Positions 55,491-64,000 of a stretch of 64,000 bases of DNA are shown one piece after another; within the stretch, counting starts at the first letter, position 1, and the number at the start of each line of letters is the position of its first letter. The notes under the pieces were generated by a model. That model was not told the origin of the DNA. It searched no databases and saw only the letters and a list, made by a program, of their open reading frames with translations. The DNA is from Candidatus Eisenbacteria bacterium (GTDB lineage Bacteria > Eisenbacteria > RBG-16-71-46 > JAFGJU01). Both the position numbers and the translations under genes were made by a program. The DNA lies in contig JAPLKG010000004.1 in NCBI GenBank assembly GCA_026388185.1, positions 1-64,000 of the forward strand. Reading direction: 5' to 3'.

Positions 55491-56177
55491 GTGAAGGAGC
55501 TTGATGGGTTCACAAACGTTGTTTCTGCAGCAAGAAGCTACTTCCAAACGCGTCTCGCCGCGGGAGAAGACTCCATCGTGTTGAGCTTGGCGAAGGGACG
55601 CCTGCGGAACGCAGTCAGATCGCCCGAAGAGGCGTTGGTTAAACTTCAGAAAAAAGTCGCGGCGTGCAAGAAATGCCCGCTTCACAGAACAAGAACAAAC
55701 GTGGTTTTTGGAACGGGAAGTGGGAAGACGGGCCTCGTATTTGTGGGCGAGGCGCCCGGCAGGGACGAAGATCTTCAAGGAAAACCCTTCGTCGGCAGAG
55801 CGGGGCAGCTTCTCACGCGGATAATAGAAGCCGTCAAGCTTGATCGCGAAGACGTCTACATAACGAACGTCATCAAGTGCCGGCCGGAGGGTAACAGGGA
55901 CCCCTTGCCTCAGGAAATAGAACTCTGCTCCGTCTACCTCGCGGAGCAGCTTGAAATCCTGAAGCCAAAGGCCATCTGCGCACTGGGACGCTTCGCCGCC
56001 CAGGCCATGAGCGGACTCAAACTCTCAATGGCAGATTACAGGAACGAGAGTCTTTTTTACGGGGGGACTAGAGTCATTGCAACGTATCACCCGGCTGCCT
56101 GCCTGCGAAACCCCTCTCTCAAACGGCCTGTTTGGGAGGACGTCCAGAAGCTCATGGAAGTGTGTAAGAACGCGTGA
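55491..56177 (+). CDS. udg: type-4 uracil-DNA glycosylase
   Basis: 228 residues from GTG. Four Cys for the 4Fe-4S cluster lie in AACKKCPLH, in NVIKCRPEGN and near ELCSVYL. The catalytic motif is FVGEAPGRDEDLQGKPFVGR and the second is ATYHPAACLRNP. Removes uracil from deaminated DNA. A helical ~50-residue N-terminal extension is unlike most members. In run with coaBC and dnaB. Confidence 0.92.
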   Translation: MKELDGFTNVVSAARSYFQTRLAAGEDSIVLSLAKGRLRNAVRSPEEALVKLQKKVAACKKCPLHRTRTNVVFGTGSGKTGLVFVGEAPGRDEDLQGKPFVGRAGQLLTRIIEAVKLDREDVYITNVIKCRPEGNRDPLPQEIELCSVYLAEQLEILKPKAICALGRFAAQAMSGLKLSMADYRNESLFYGGTRVIATYHPAACLRNPSLKRPVWEDVQKLMEVCKNA

Positions 56178-56267
56178 GAACGGTCCGTGACCCTCGGGCA
56201 ACGTGCGTTACAGGGAACATGCTCTGAACACTGATCACGAAACGAATTCGCAAGCGGAGAAAGCACG

Positions 56268-57632
56268 ATGAAAGCTCAGGAACTCGACACAACGCTGGGT
56301 AGGGTGCCGCCGCAATCCATAGAGGCCGAGCAGAGTGTACTCGGTGCGATGCTCATCGATGCAAATGCCGTGGGCAAGTGTCTCGAGCTCATCAAGGAAG
56401 ACGGTTGTTTCTACCGCGAAAGCCACAGAAGGATCTTCCGCGCCATCACCACCATCCATGACAGGGGAGAACCGGTAGACCTAATCACGCTCGGGGAAGA
56501 GCTCAAGAAGAAGGGAGAGCTTGAGCAAGTGGGCGGCGCTTCGTATCTGGCCTCACTCTTTGAAGAGGTGGGCACCGCCGCAAACGTCGAGTACTACTGC
56601 CGCATAGTCTTGGAAAAGGCCACTCTCAGAAAACTCATTGACGCCGGAACGACAATCGCGACCGACGCTTACAGCTCGAAAGAAGAGTCGGTTTCGATTC
56701 TCGACAGAGCCGAGCAATTGATATTCGGGATATCCGATACCAAGATGAGGCGCGGCTTCGTGGCCCTTCGCGACATCCTGGGACACAGTTTCGAAGTGAT
56801 CCAGGAACTTTACGACAAGAAGAAACATGTCACAGGAGTGGAGTCAGGCTACATCGAGCTCGATTCGATGACGGCCGGCTTTCAGTCCTGTGATTTCGTG
56901 GTCGTCGCGGGGCGGCCTTCAATGGGCAAGACCAGCCTTTGCATGAACATAGCCGAGCACGCCGCGATCAGGTCCAAGGTGCCGGTGGGAATATTCAGTC
57001 TGGAAATGTCCAGAGAGCAGGTGGTCTTGAGGATGCTCTGCTCCGAGGCGCGCGTGGATGCGCACAGACTGAGAACCGGATATCTCAAGGAAGCAGAGTG
57101 GCCTCTTCTGACTACCGCCGCGGGCCAACTTGCAAAAGCCCCCATTTACATTGACGATACACCCGCCATGAGCGTGCTCGAGATGCGCTCTAAATCCCGC
57201 AGATTGAAGACGGAAGCGGACGTGGGACTCATAATCATCGACTATCTCCAGCTCGTCAGAGGTTTCGGCGGCGCCGAGAATAGACAACAGGAGATCTCGC
57301 AGATTTCGAGGGCGCTGAAAGCTCTTGCCAAGGAGTTGGAGGTGCCGGTGATTGCTCTTTCGCAGCTTTCGAGAGCAGTCGAGTCGAGAGGCGGAGACAG
57401 AAGACCCGTGCTCTCCGACTTGAGAGAATCGGGTGCGATCGAACAGGATGCGGACGTTGTGATCTTTATCTACAGACCGGAGGTCTACGAGCGTACGGAC
57501 GAAAACAGGGGTAGAGCGGAGCTCATCATCGGCAAGCAGAGGAACGGCCCGATAGGCACCGTAGGCCTCACGTTCATAAGTGAGTACACGCGATTTGAAA
57601 GCATGTCCAGGCTTCCCGAGGAGCCCTTCTAG
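56268..57632 (+). CDS. dnaB: replicative DNA helicase DnaB
   Basis: 454 residues. N-terminal helical domain with PPQSIEAEQSVLGAMLID, linker, and RecA-like motor with Walker A GRPSMGKTS, Walker B LIIIDYLQL and the Arg finger region. Hexameric helicase that opens the fork. No intein is visible. Interesting here because its usual loader partner PriA in this genome has lost its ATPase motifs. Confidence 0.96.
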   Translation: MKAQELDTTLGRVPPQSIEAEQSVLGAMLIDANAVGKCLELIKEDGCFYRESHRRIFRAITTIHDRGEPVDLITLGEELKKKGELEQVGGASYLASLFEEVGTAANVEYYCRIVLEKATLRKLIDAGTTIATDAYSSKEESVSILDRAEQLIFGISDTKMRRGFVALRDILGHSFEVIQELYDKKKHVTGVESGYIELDSMTAGFQSCDFVVVAGRPSMGKTSLCMNIAEHAAIRSKVPVGIFSLEMSREQVVLRMLCSEARVDAHRLRTGYLKEAEWPLLTTAAGQLAKAPIYIDDTPAMSVLEMRSKSRRLKTEADVGLIIIDYLQLVRGFGGAENRQQEISQISRALKALAKELEVPVIALSQLSRAVESRGGDRRPVLSDLRESGAIEQDADVVIFIYRPEVYERTDENRGRAELIIGKQRNGPIGTVGLTFISEYTRFESMSRLPEEPF

Positions 57633-57676
57633 TTGCACCAGACGCACGCCGGCAATCAACCGGAGGTCGGCAATCC

Positions 57677-58477
57677 TTGAACGGTAATCACACGCTTGTT
57701 GGGGCCGAGGCTCTCGGCAAGAAAATGGTAGGAGGCGTGGAGGAGATCGGCAAGGTCTTTCTTTTTCTGCTCACCATACTGAGAGCCACACCGGGTTTCT
57801 GGAAGAAGGGACACTTGGTTGTCGAGCAGATGATGGCAATGGGCATAGAGTCTTTGCCGCTTGTCCTCGTCACCTCGTTGTTCACGGGAGGCGTCGCGGC
57901 AGTGCAGGCGGCGTACCAGTTCCAGGATTACGTACCGATGAGATACCTCGGCTCGGTCATCGGTAAGAGTGTTGTGATCGAGCTCGGCCCCGTTCTCACC
58001 GCACTCGTAGTGGCGGGCAGGGTGGGAGCCTCCATCGCGGCCGAGCTGGGCACGATGAAAGTGACGGAGCAGATAGACGCTCTGGAGACGATAGGCATAA
58101 GTCCCATAAGATACCTGGCGGTCCCCAGATTCATCGCAGGAATGGTAATGCTCCCGGTGGTGACGATTTTCTCTGATTTTCTCGCCATCGCCGGAGCATA
58201 CGCGGTCGCGTACTTCTCTCTCAACGTGAGCTCGAACGTTTTCATGGAGGGTCTGCGACTATTCTTTCACCTGCAGGACGTGTTCGGTGGACTCGTGAAG
58301 AGTCTCTTTTTTGGCGTCGTAATAGCCACGATGGGTTGCTACTTTGGGTTTAACGCCGAGGGTGGTGCGGAAGGCGTTGGGCGGGCCACGACGAAGGCCG
58401 TCGTGGGATCCTGCCTGCTCATACTTGTGCTCGACTACTTACTTGCCTCATTACTCTTCAGAGTAATATTCGCGTGA
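57677..58477 (+). CDS. mlaE: MlaE-type ABC permease
   Basis: 266 residues from TTG with CGGAGG ten bases upstream. Five or six membrane helices with the family segment LGPVLTALVVAGRVGASIAAELGTM, given here as LGPVLTALVVAG and RVGASIAAELGTMKV. Permease of the MCE system that moves phospholipids between inner and outer membranes. First gene of mlaEFD; supports a two-membrane cell. Confidence 0.94.
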   Translation: MNGNHTLVGAEALGKKMVGGVEEIGKVFLFLLTILRATPGFWKKGHLVVEQMMAMGIESLPLVLVTSLFTGGVAAVQAAYQFQDYVPMRYLGSVIGKSVVIELGPVLTALVVAGRVGASIAAELGTMKVTEQIDALETIGISPIRYLAVPRFIAGMVMLPVVTIFSDFLAIAGAYAVAYFSLNVSSNVFMEGLRLFFHLQDVFGGLVKSLFFGVVIATMGCYFGFNAEGGAEGVGRATTKAVVGSCLLILVLDYLLASLLFRVIFA

Positions 58478-58484
58478 CAGTGAC

Positions 58485-59267
58485 ATGATAGTAATTGAGA
58501 AATTGGAAAAGAGTTTCAACGGGCAGCGCGTACTGAGAGAGCTCGACCTGACGATCCAGTCTCGAGAATCGCTCGTCGTCATAGGCAGGAGCGGATGCGG
58601 CAAGAGTGTTCTTCTCAAGCACGTCATAGGGCTCATGCGGCCGGACAGCGGGCACGTCTACATCGATTCTGATGATGTGACGGCGATGAGCGAAACCGAG
58701 CTTAACGTACTCCGAAAACGATTCGGCATGGTCTTTCAGGGTGCGGCCCTCTTTGATTCTCTCACGGTGGGGGAAAACATTGCTCTGCCTCTTCGAGAAC
58801 ACACTACTCTTTCGGAAGACGAGATCCTGGACCGCGTGAGGGGAAAGCTCCGATTGGTGGGGCTGGAGGGCATCGAGGCAGCAAGTCCGGCCAGCCTGAG
58901 CGGCGGCATGAAAAAGAGGGTCGGCCTCGCGAGAGCCATAGCCATGGATCCTGAGTTCGTCCTTTACGATGAACCGACTACGGGGTTGGACCCGATAATG
59001 GCAGACGCAATAAACAGTTTGATAAGGACCCTGCAGAAGCAGCTTTCTATCACGTCAGTGGCAGTGACGCACGACATGAGAAGTGCCTACAGGATCGGAG
59101 ACACGATCGCAATGCTGCACGACGGGAAGATAATATACAAGGGCACACCCGACGAGATCCGCAAGTGCGAAGATCCCATAGTGTGCCAATTCATTACGGG
59201 GAACGCATCCGGTCCGATGTCTCAGTCACAGGAGACGAAAAATTCCATGGGTAACAGGAGGAGTTGA
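58485..59267 (+). CDS. mlaF: MlaF-type ABC ATPase
   Basis: 260 residues. Walker A GRSGCGKSVLL, signature LSGGMKKRVGLARA and Walker B FVLYDEPTTGLDP are intact. Powers the MlaE permease. Its TGA overlaps the mlaD ATG by one base. Confidence 0.95.
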   Translation: MIVIEKLEKSFNGQRVLRELDLTIQSRESLVVIGRSGCGKSVLLKHVIGLMRPDSGHVYIDSDDVTAMSETELNVLRKRFGMVFQGAALFDSLTVGENIALPLREHTTLSEDEILDRVRGKLRLVGLEGIEAASPASLSGGMKKRVGLARAIAMDPEFVLYDEPTTGLDPIMADAINSLIRTLQKQLSITSVAVTHDMRSAYRIGDTIAMLHDGKIIYKGTPDEIRKCEDPIVCQFITGNASGPMSQSQETKNSMGNRRS

Positions 59268-60163
59268 TGGACAGAAGAGGAGCAGAGCTTAAGGTCGGGA
59301 TAGCCGTGATATTTGCTCTCGTTGTCCTTGTCGGCGGGATCATCTGGATAAAGGGTTTCAAGATTGCCAGCCAGAGCTATCCCGTCAGGATAGCTTTTGA
59401 CGAGGTGGGTGGCCTCGGTACGGGTGACCCCGTGACAGTGCAGGGTGTGACCAAGGGCTCCGTCAAGAACATAGAACTTGGGAGGGCACTGGTGTACGTG
59501 GACATTTCCATGGACAAGAGCATCGTAATAACCAACGACACACAGTTTGTCATCAGGAACATCGGCCTCATGGGCGAGAAGTACGTGGCGGTCAAGCTCG
59601 GGAAGTCTCAGCAGAAGGTTCGAGAAGGCCAGATTCTTCGCGGCGCGTATGAGAGTGGAATCCCCGAGGTGGTCGGCGAACTCGGCGTGGCGCTCAAAGA
59701 ATTCGAACGGACCGTGAGCACGGTACGCAACGCGGTGGAAGAAATCGAGACGGAGGGGGAAGTCAAAGCAACCTTTGGAGATCTGAGAGCCTTCAGTTCT
59801 GAGATGAGAGGTACGATCGAGGAGAATCGAGACAATCTTCGCGCCGCCATAGAAGACATGAGATACGCAAGCGGAAAGCTCAAGGAGTTTGCTCAAGTGA
59901 GAGGGCCCGAGATTGACAACATGGTTTCGAGACTGACCACGACGTCGGAGAGCATAGAGGAGCTCGTCGGGCAACTCGAGAAGTTGAGCAACTCGATGGA
60001 GCTTGTCCTCAGGAAAGTAGAAAGGGGCGAAGGCTCGCTCGGGAAACTTGTGAACGACGAGTCGTTGCACAGAGAGATGACGGCCACGCTGGAGGACACG
60101 AGAGCTCTCATAGCCGACATAAAGCTGCATCCGAAGCGCTATTTGAAAGTCAGTATTTTCTAA
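59267..60163 (+). CDS. mlaD: MlaD-type MCE substrate-binding protein
   Basis: 298 residues with AGGAGGAG before the ATG. One N-terminal membrane helix (VAVIFALVVLVGGIIWIKGF region) and an MCE domain (YPVRIAFDEVGGLGTGDPVT) follow, with a long C-terminal helix bundle. Forms the periplasmic ring of the lipid transporter. The mlaC and mlaA genes are not in the window. Confidence 0.92.
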   Translation: MDRRGAELKVGIAVIFALVVLVGGIIWIKGFKIASQSYPVRIAFDEVGGLGTGDPVTVQGVTKGSVKNIELGRALVYVDISMDKSIVITNDTQFVIRNIGLMGEKYVAVKLGKSQQKVREGQILRGAYESGIPEVVGELGVALKEFERTVSTVRNAVEEIETEGEVKATFGDLRAFSSEMRGTIEENRDNLRAAIEDMRYASGKLKEFAQVRGPEIDNMVSRLTTTSESIEELVGQLEKLSNSMELVLRKVERGEGSLGKLVNDESLHREMTATLEDTRALIADIKLHPKRYLKVSIF

Positions 60164-60202
60164 AGAGGGCCCGCGCCCTCTCGCGGCAGGATATTTAGAG
60201 AG

Positions 60203-61591
60203 ATGAAAGTCCAGAAGAAGATAGTCTTTGTTTGCCAGAATTGCGGTTACGAAAGCGGGAAGTGGTTCGGGAAATGCCCCACCTGCGGCGAGTGGAACTC
60301 CTCCATCGAGGAGGAGAGAAGAAAGACTAGAGAAAAGTGGGTGGAGGGCGGCATCGCCCTGAAGCAACCCAGGCGTCTCGAAGACATTTCTGACTCGGAA
60401 GTCGAGAGAATTGCCACTGGGATCGACGAGTTCGACCGGGTACTGGGCGGTGGCCTTGTGCACGGCGAGCTCGTGCTGGTTGGTGGTGACCCCGGCATCG
60501 GAAAATCCACGCTCTTGCTGCAGGCGCTAAGCAAGCTGGTCGAGAACGGACAGGCCGGCTTCTATGTTTCCGGCGAAGAGAGCGAAGCGCAGACGAGGAT
60601 GAGAGCTCGAAGGCTCGGCGCGCTTGCCAAGGATCTGTACGTAAGTTGCGAGACTGACGTTAGCGTGATCCTGAACCAGCTTTCCGAGCTCAAGGTGGCT
60701 GCTGCGGTCATCGATTCCGTCCAAACGGTATACGATCCCGACCTCGACGGCTCTCCTGGGAGCGTGGGCCAGATCAGGGAATGCGGCCTCAAGTTTCTGA
60801 ATTTCGCAAAGGCCCATTCCACCGCCATTTTTCTCGTAGGACACGTGACGAAGGAAGGCGCCGTGGCGGGCCCGAGAGTGCTCGAGCACATGGTGGACGC
60901 GGTGCTCTATCTCGAAGGAGAAAGGTATCAGAACTATCGGGTATTGCGGGCGGCCAAGAACAGATTTGGCTCGACAAACGAGATAGGCGTTTTCGAAATG
61001 GACCAACGCGGACTCAGGGAGGTGACAAATCCCTCCCGGGTCTTTCTTTCCGAGAGAGACTCGGGTGTTTCCGGTTCCGTCGTGGTTAGCAGCATAGAGG
61101 GAACAAGGCCTTTGCTGGTCGAGCTTCAGGCTCTGGTGTCGCGCTCTGGATATGGTTTTCCTCAAAGAGCGGCCACGGGCTACGATGCCAGGAGGCTTTC
61201 GGTACTCCTGGCGGTGCTCGAGAAAAGAATGGGGCTCAGGTTGGGTTCCATGGATGTTTTCATAAACGTGGCCGGCGGGATAAGGCTTGACGAGCCAGGC
61301 AGCGATCTCGGACTTGTTGTCGCAGTCGCTTCCAGCTACAAGGACACACCAGTCAAGGCTCACACGGCGATGGCCGGGGAAGTCGGGCTCGGCGGTGAAG
61401 TAAGAAGAGTGTCACAGATCGAGCAGAGGGTCAAGGAGGCCGCAAAGCTTGGATTCGAGAGAATAATCGTTCCCTCCGGCAATGTTTCCGACGTCAGTTC
61501 GATCAAGGAAATCGAAATCGTGGGTGTGGACGACGTGAGAGGTGCAATCAACCGGACTTTGGAGAAATCGAAAGTTGAAAAGAAATCCTGA
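60203..61591 (+). CDS. radA: DNA repair protein RadA
   Basis: 462 residues. N-terminal zinc finger (CQNCGYESGKWFGKCPTCGE), RecA-like core with Walker A GGDPGIGKST, the KNRFG motif in AAKNRFGSTNE, and a C-terminal Lon-protease-like domain without protease function. Promotes branch migration in recombination. Overlaps the likely ispD start. Confidence 0.96.
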   Translation: MKVQKKIVFVCQNCGYESGKWFGKCPTCGEWNSSIEEERRKTREKWVEGGIALKQPRRLEDISDSEVERIATGIDEFDRVLGGGLVHGELVLVGGDPGIGKSTLLLQALSKLVENGQAGFYVSGEESEAQTRMRARRLGALAKDLYVSCETDVSVILNQLSELKVAAAVIDSVQTVYDPDLDGSPGSVGQIRECGLKFLNFAKAHSTAIFLVGHVTKEGAVAGPRVLEHMVDAVLYLEGERYQNYRVLRAAKNRFGSTNEIGVFEMDQRGLREVTNPSRVFLSERDSGVSGSVVVSSIEGTRPLLVELQALVSRSGYGFPQRAATGYDARRLSVLLAVLEKRMGLRLGSMDVFINVAGGIRLDEPGSDLGLVVAVASSYKDTPVKAHTAMAGEVGLGGEVRRVSQIEQRVKEAAKLGFERIIVPSGNVSDVSSIKEIEIVGVDDVRGAINRTLEKSKVEKKS

Positions 61592-62321
61592 AGTTGCCGC
61601 ATCTTTGAGACGTCGAGAGCTGAAAGACCGTTCCGGAGTGGCTGCGATTGTGGTGGCCGCCGGCGCCGGGCGAAGGATGGGTACAAAGCGCGAGAAGGTC
61701 TTTGTAACGCTCGGCGGGAAGCCTCTCCTCTTCTACAGTCTCAAGGCGCTCGAAGTCTCGCCGGAGATAGAGCGGGTAGTGATAGTCGTGAGGAAGGAGT
61801 CTCTTGAGGAATGTCGCGAATTCGTCAGGCGTTTCCGCTTCAAGAAAGTGCAAGCCATCGTGGCTGGAGGCAAGAGAAGGCAGGACTCGGTGGAGAATGG
61901 TCTGAGATTCGTCGGAGAGTCCAGATTTGTCCTCGTCCACGACGGAGCGAGACCATTCCTCAGCAGGCGGCTCGTGTCGAGAACTGTCGCGGCGTGCAAG
62001 AGGGCAGGCGCCGCGATTGCTGCGCTCCCCGTAACGGACACCCTGAACAGGGTGAGCGGAGGCGCGATAGAGAGAACACTCCCCAGAGAAAACCTGTGGT
62101 TGGTCCAGACACCTCAGGTTTTCGGAAAGAAGATCATCGAAGATGCCTTTCGGCGCTGGCCTCGACGCGTGACCGCCACGGACGACGCTTCCATGGTGAA
62201 GAAGAGTGGGAAGCGGGTCACCGTCGTGGAGGGGGATTCGTTCAACATCAAGGTCACGTTCCCCGGCGATCTTGCGCTTGCCGAATCGTTGCTTCGACTG
62301 AACAGGAGGCCGTGGGACTAG
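61575..62321 (+). CDS. ispD: 2-C-methyl-D-erythritol 4-phosphate cytidylyltransferase
   Basis: About 248 residues. The TTG at 61575 is chosen because GGAG precedes it; a GTG at 61638 just before VAAIVVAAGAGRRMGTKREK is also possible, and the frame opens at 61542. CTP-binding AAGxGxRMG, VHDGARPFLS and VQTPQVF are family marks. MEP pathway step joining CTP to MEP. Confidence 0.93.
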   Translation: MKRNPEVAASLRRRELKDRSGVAAIVVAAGAGRRMGTKREKVFVTLGGKPLLFYSLKALEVSPEIERVVIVVRKESLEECREFVRRFRFKKVQAIVAGGKRRQDSVENGLRFVGESRFVLVHDGARPFLSRRLVSRTVAACKRAGAAIAALPVTDTLNRVSGGAIERTLPRENLWLVQTPQVFGKKIIEDAFRRWPRRVTATDDASMVKKSGKRVTVVEGDSFNIKVTFPGDLALAESLLRLNRRPWD

Positions 62322-62383
62322 CCTTGAGCGATCCCGGTAGCGGTCTCAATAAGAGCTGCGAACCTTAGGGCGGGTTATTCCAC

Positions 62384-62884
62384 ATGGAAGTTGGTCACAA
62401 AATTGGCCTAGGCTACGATGCTCATCCCTTTGCAGATGCGCGCGCCCTGGTTTTGGGCGGTGTCACGATACCGTATTCGAAGGGGCTATCGGGTCACTCG
62501 GACGCCGACGTTCTCTGCCACGCAATCGCGGATGCCATTCTCGGAGCAATGGCCGCGGGGGACATAGGCCAGCTATTTCCGGACACCGACGCGAAATACA
62601 AGGGCATATCCAGCCTCGCACTTCTCTCCAGTGTCGCAGAGTTGTTGAAGTCCAAGGGCGGGCGGATAGTCAATCTGGACGCGACGATAATTCTGGAAGA
62701 ACCTTGCGTTTCCCCCCATTTCGGCGAGATGAAAGAGAACATCGGCAGAGCCCTGGGCATTGACGCTCATACGGTTTCAATCAAGGCCACGCGAAACGAA
62801 GGCATGGGTTTCGTCGGCCGAGGAGAAGGTGCCGCCGCACTCGCCGTGGCGCTGGTGACGTGGAAAGTGAGGCCCCAATCTTGA
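62384..62884 (+). CDS. ispF: 2-C-methyl-D-erythritol 2,4-cyclodiphosphate synthase
   Basis: 166 residues. Zinc ligands in GYDAHPF and in LSGHSDADVLCHAI; DIGQLFPDTDAKYKG is conserved. MEP pathway step after ispE. It follows ispD by 62 bases and its stop shares TTGA with the gltX start. Confidence 0.96.
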   Translation: MEVGHKIGLGYDAHPFADARALVLGGVTIPYSKGLSGHSDADVLCHAIADAILGAMAAGDIGQLFPDTDAKYKGISSLALLSSVAELLKSKGGRIVNLDATIILEEPCVSPHFGEMKENIGRALGIDAHTVSIKATRNEGMGFVGRGEGAAALAVALVTWKVRPQS

Positions 62885-64000
62885 GCGAGACTCGCGTTCG
62901 CTTTGCACCCAGCCCCACTGGAAGCCTTCACGTCGGAGGCGCGAGGACCGCTCTCTACAACTGGTTCTTCGCAAGGGGTAGGCGCGGGAGCTTCGTTCTC
63001 AGGATGGAAGACACGGACGTTACCAGGTCTTCGCCGGAGTCGGAGGCCGGCGTCATCGAGGACCTGAAGTGGCTCGGCGTCGAATGGGAAGAAGGACCCG
63101 ATTGCGGAGGGAACTACGGCCCTTACAGACAGTCGGAGCGGAAGGATCTGTACAAGGATTTCGCGCAAAGACTCGTTGATTCAGGAAGAGCGTATCGCTG
63201 CTACTGCACTCCGGAGGAACTGGAACAGAGGAAGCAGAGCCGCCTTTCCGAGGGCCGGTCTGCACACTACGACGGCCACTGCCTCGATCTTTCCGGCGAG
63301 AAGCTCTCTCAATTCGAGAACGAAGGCAGACGTTCGAGCATCAGGTTCAAGGCGCCCGACAGGGAGTTTGTCCTCGATGACGTCGTGAGGGGAGAAGTGC
63401 GATTCCCCAAGGAAATGGTCGGGGACTTCATCATTCTTCGCTCTGACGGAATGCCGACCTACAATTTCTCGTGCGTCGTCGATGACCATCTCATGAAGAT
63501 AACTCACGTCATAAGAGGCGAGGAGCACCTCTCCAACACGTTGAGGCAGCTCATGCTTTACGAGACCCTCCGGATCGAGCCTCCGACGTTCGCGCATCTT
63601 TCGATTCTTCTCAATCGCGCCAGGGCCAAGCTCAGCAAGAGAGAAGGCGCCGCGTCGATTTCGGAGTTCAGAAAGATGGGCTACGTTCCGGAAGCCATCG
63701 TCAACTACCTGGCCCTTCTCGGCTGGTCGCCCGGCCACGACAAAGAGATTATGAACAGAGAAGAGATGATCAGGGATTTCTCTCTCGAGAGGGCCGCGAA
63801 GTCGGCCGCCGTCTTTGACGTCGAAAAACTGGACTGGATGAACTGTCACTACATCAGGACACTCGATTTGGACTACGTCTTTGGTCTGAGCGCTCCTTTT
63901 TTCGCGCAGAGTTCACTCAAGGACGCCGGCAGAGAGACGCTCAAGAAGATTCTGGCTGCCACGAGAAGAGGTCTGGTAAAACTCTCGGACTTGCAGTACC
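62881..64000 (+). CDS. gltX: glutamyl-tRNA synthetase, 3' end outside window
   Basis: 373 codons visible from TTG overlapping the ispF stop. HIGH-type motif in RFAPSPTGSLHVGGARTALY, zinc-like region YRCYCTPEELEQRK, and KMSKS-type motif KLSKREGAASI. Charges tRNA-Glu (or both Glu and Gln if GatCAB is used). The frame is open at the right edge and breaks off in the anticodon-binding part. Confidence 0.95.
   Translation, partial: MSETRVRFAPSPTGSLHVGGARTALYNWFFARGRRGSFVLRMEDTDVTRSSPESEAGVIEDLKWLGVEWEEGPDCGGNYGPYRQSERKDLYKDFAQRLVDSGRAYRCYCTPEELEQRKQSRLSEGRSAHYDGHCLDLSGEKLSQFENEGRRSSIRFKAPDREFVLDDVVRGEVRFPKEMVGDFIILRSDGMPTYNFSCVVDDHLMKITHVIRGEEHLSNTLRQLMLYETLRIEPPTFAHLSILLNRARAKLSKREGAASISEFRKMGYVPEAIVNYLALLGWSPGHDKEIMNREEMIRDFSLERAAKSAAVFDVEKLDWMNCHYIRTLDLDYVFGLSAPFFAQSSLKDAGRETLKKILAATRRGLVKLSDLQY

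Overview
The window looks like a chromosomal segment of an uncultured diderm bacterium. Outer-membrane lipid transport genes (mlaEFD), MEP isoprenoid genes (ispG, ispD, ispF), selB and a FlgD-like C-terminal domain on a large exported protein fit a member of the FCB side of the tree (an Eisenbacteria-like or Latescibacteria-like lineage). That placement is inference from gene content only. TTG and GTG starts are frequent.

Bases 1-10.3 kb are accessory. They are gene-poor and mostly minus strand. They hold exported proteins of unknown function, a catalase preceded by a truncated Fur/PerR-type regulator, a group II intron relic that has lost almost all of its reverse transcriptase, a frameshifted six-bladed NHL propeller gene, a SIR2-like protein, a DMT transporter with a histidine-rich tail and an unknown protein. 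Short direct repeats (37 bp, and a tRNA-3'-end-like block) recur across this part. Two otherwise unrelated exported products, one read across the frameshift, end in the same C-terminal tag (ESTTWGxxKxMFR).

From 10.8 kb the plus strand is densely packed. First comes a chemosensory-like cassette without CheA (CheW-like, MCP-like, CheW-like, response regulator with HD-GYP). Next is a complete F-type ATP synthase operon (atpZ, I, B, E, F, H, A, G, D, C) ending in tsaD. A signalling trio follows (receiver-GGDEF-like, histidine kinase fused to HD-GYP, lone receiver). Then come priA with lost ATPase motifs, an HD-domain gene, a TPR lipoprotein and a divergent ketol-acid reductoisomerase-like gene.

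From 34 kb there is a housekeeping run: rho, rpmE, a DUF1385 gene, prfA, prmC, murA, selB, ispG. A small surface-polysaccharide or envelope group follows at 43.6-50.0 kb (GNAT-like protein, two deacetylase-type proteins, methyltransferase). A minus-strand rqcH/NFACT gene separates it from the last run: yicC, gmk, rpoZ, coaBC, type-4 uracil-DNA glycosylase, dnaB, mlaEFD, radA, ispD, ispF and gltX, which runs off the end.

The most notable points are the shared C-terminal tag, the ATPase-dead PriA, the KARI-like protein missing two catalytic residues, the CheA-less chemosensory cassette, the perR remnant fused into the catalase leader, and the decayed intron and propeller gene. No complete, clearly new multi-gene system is proven by the sequence alone.
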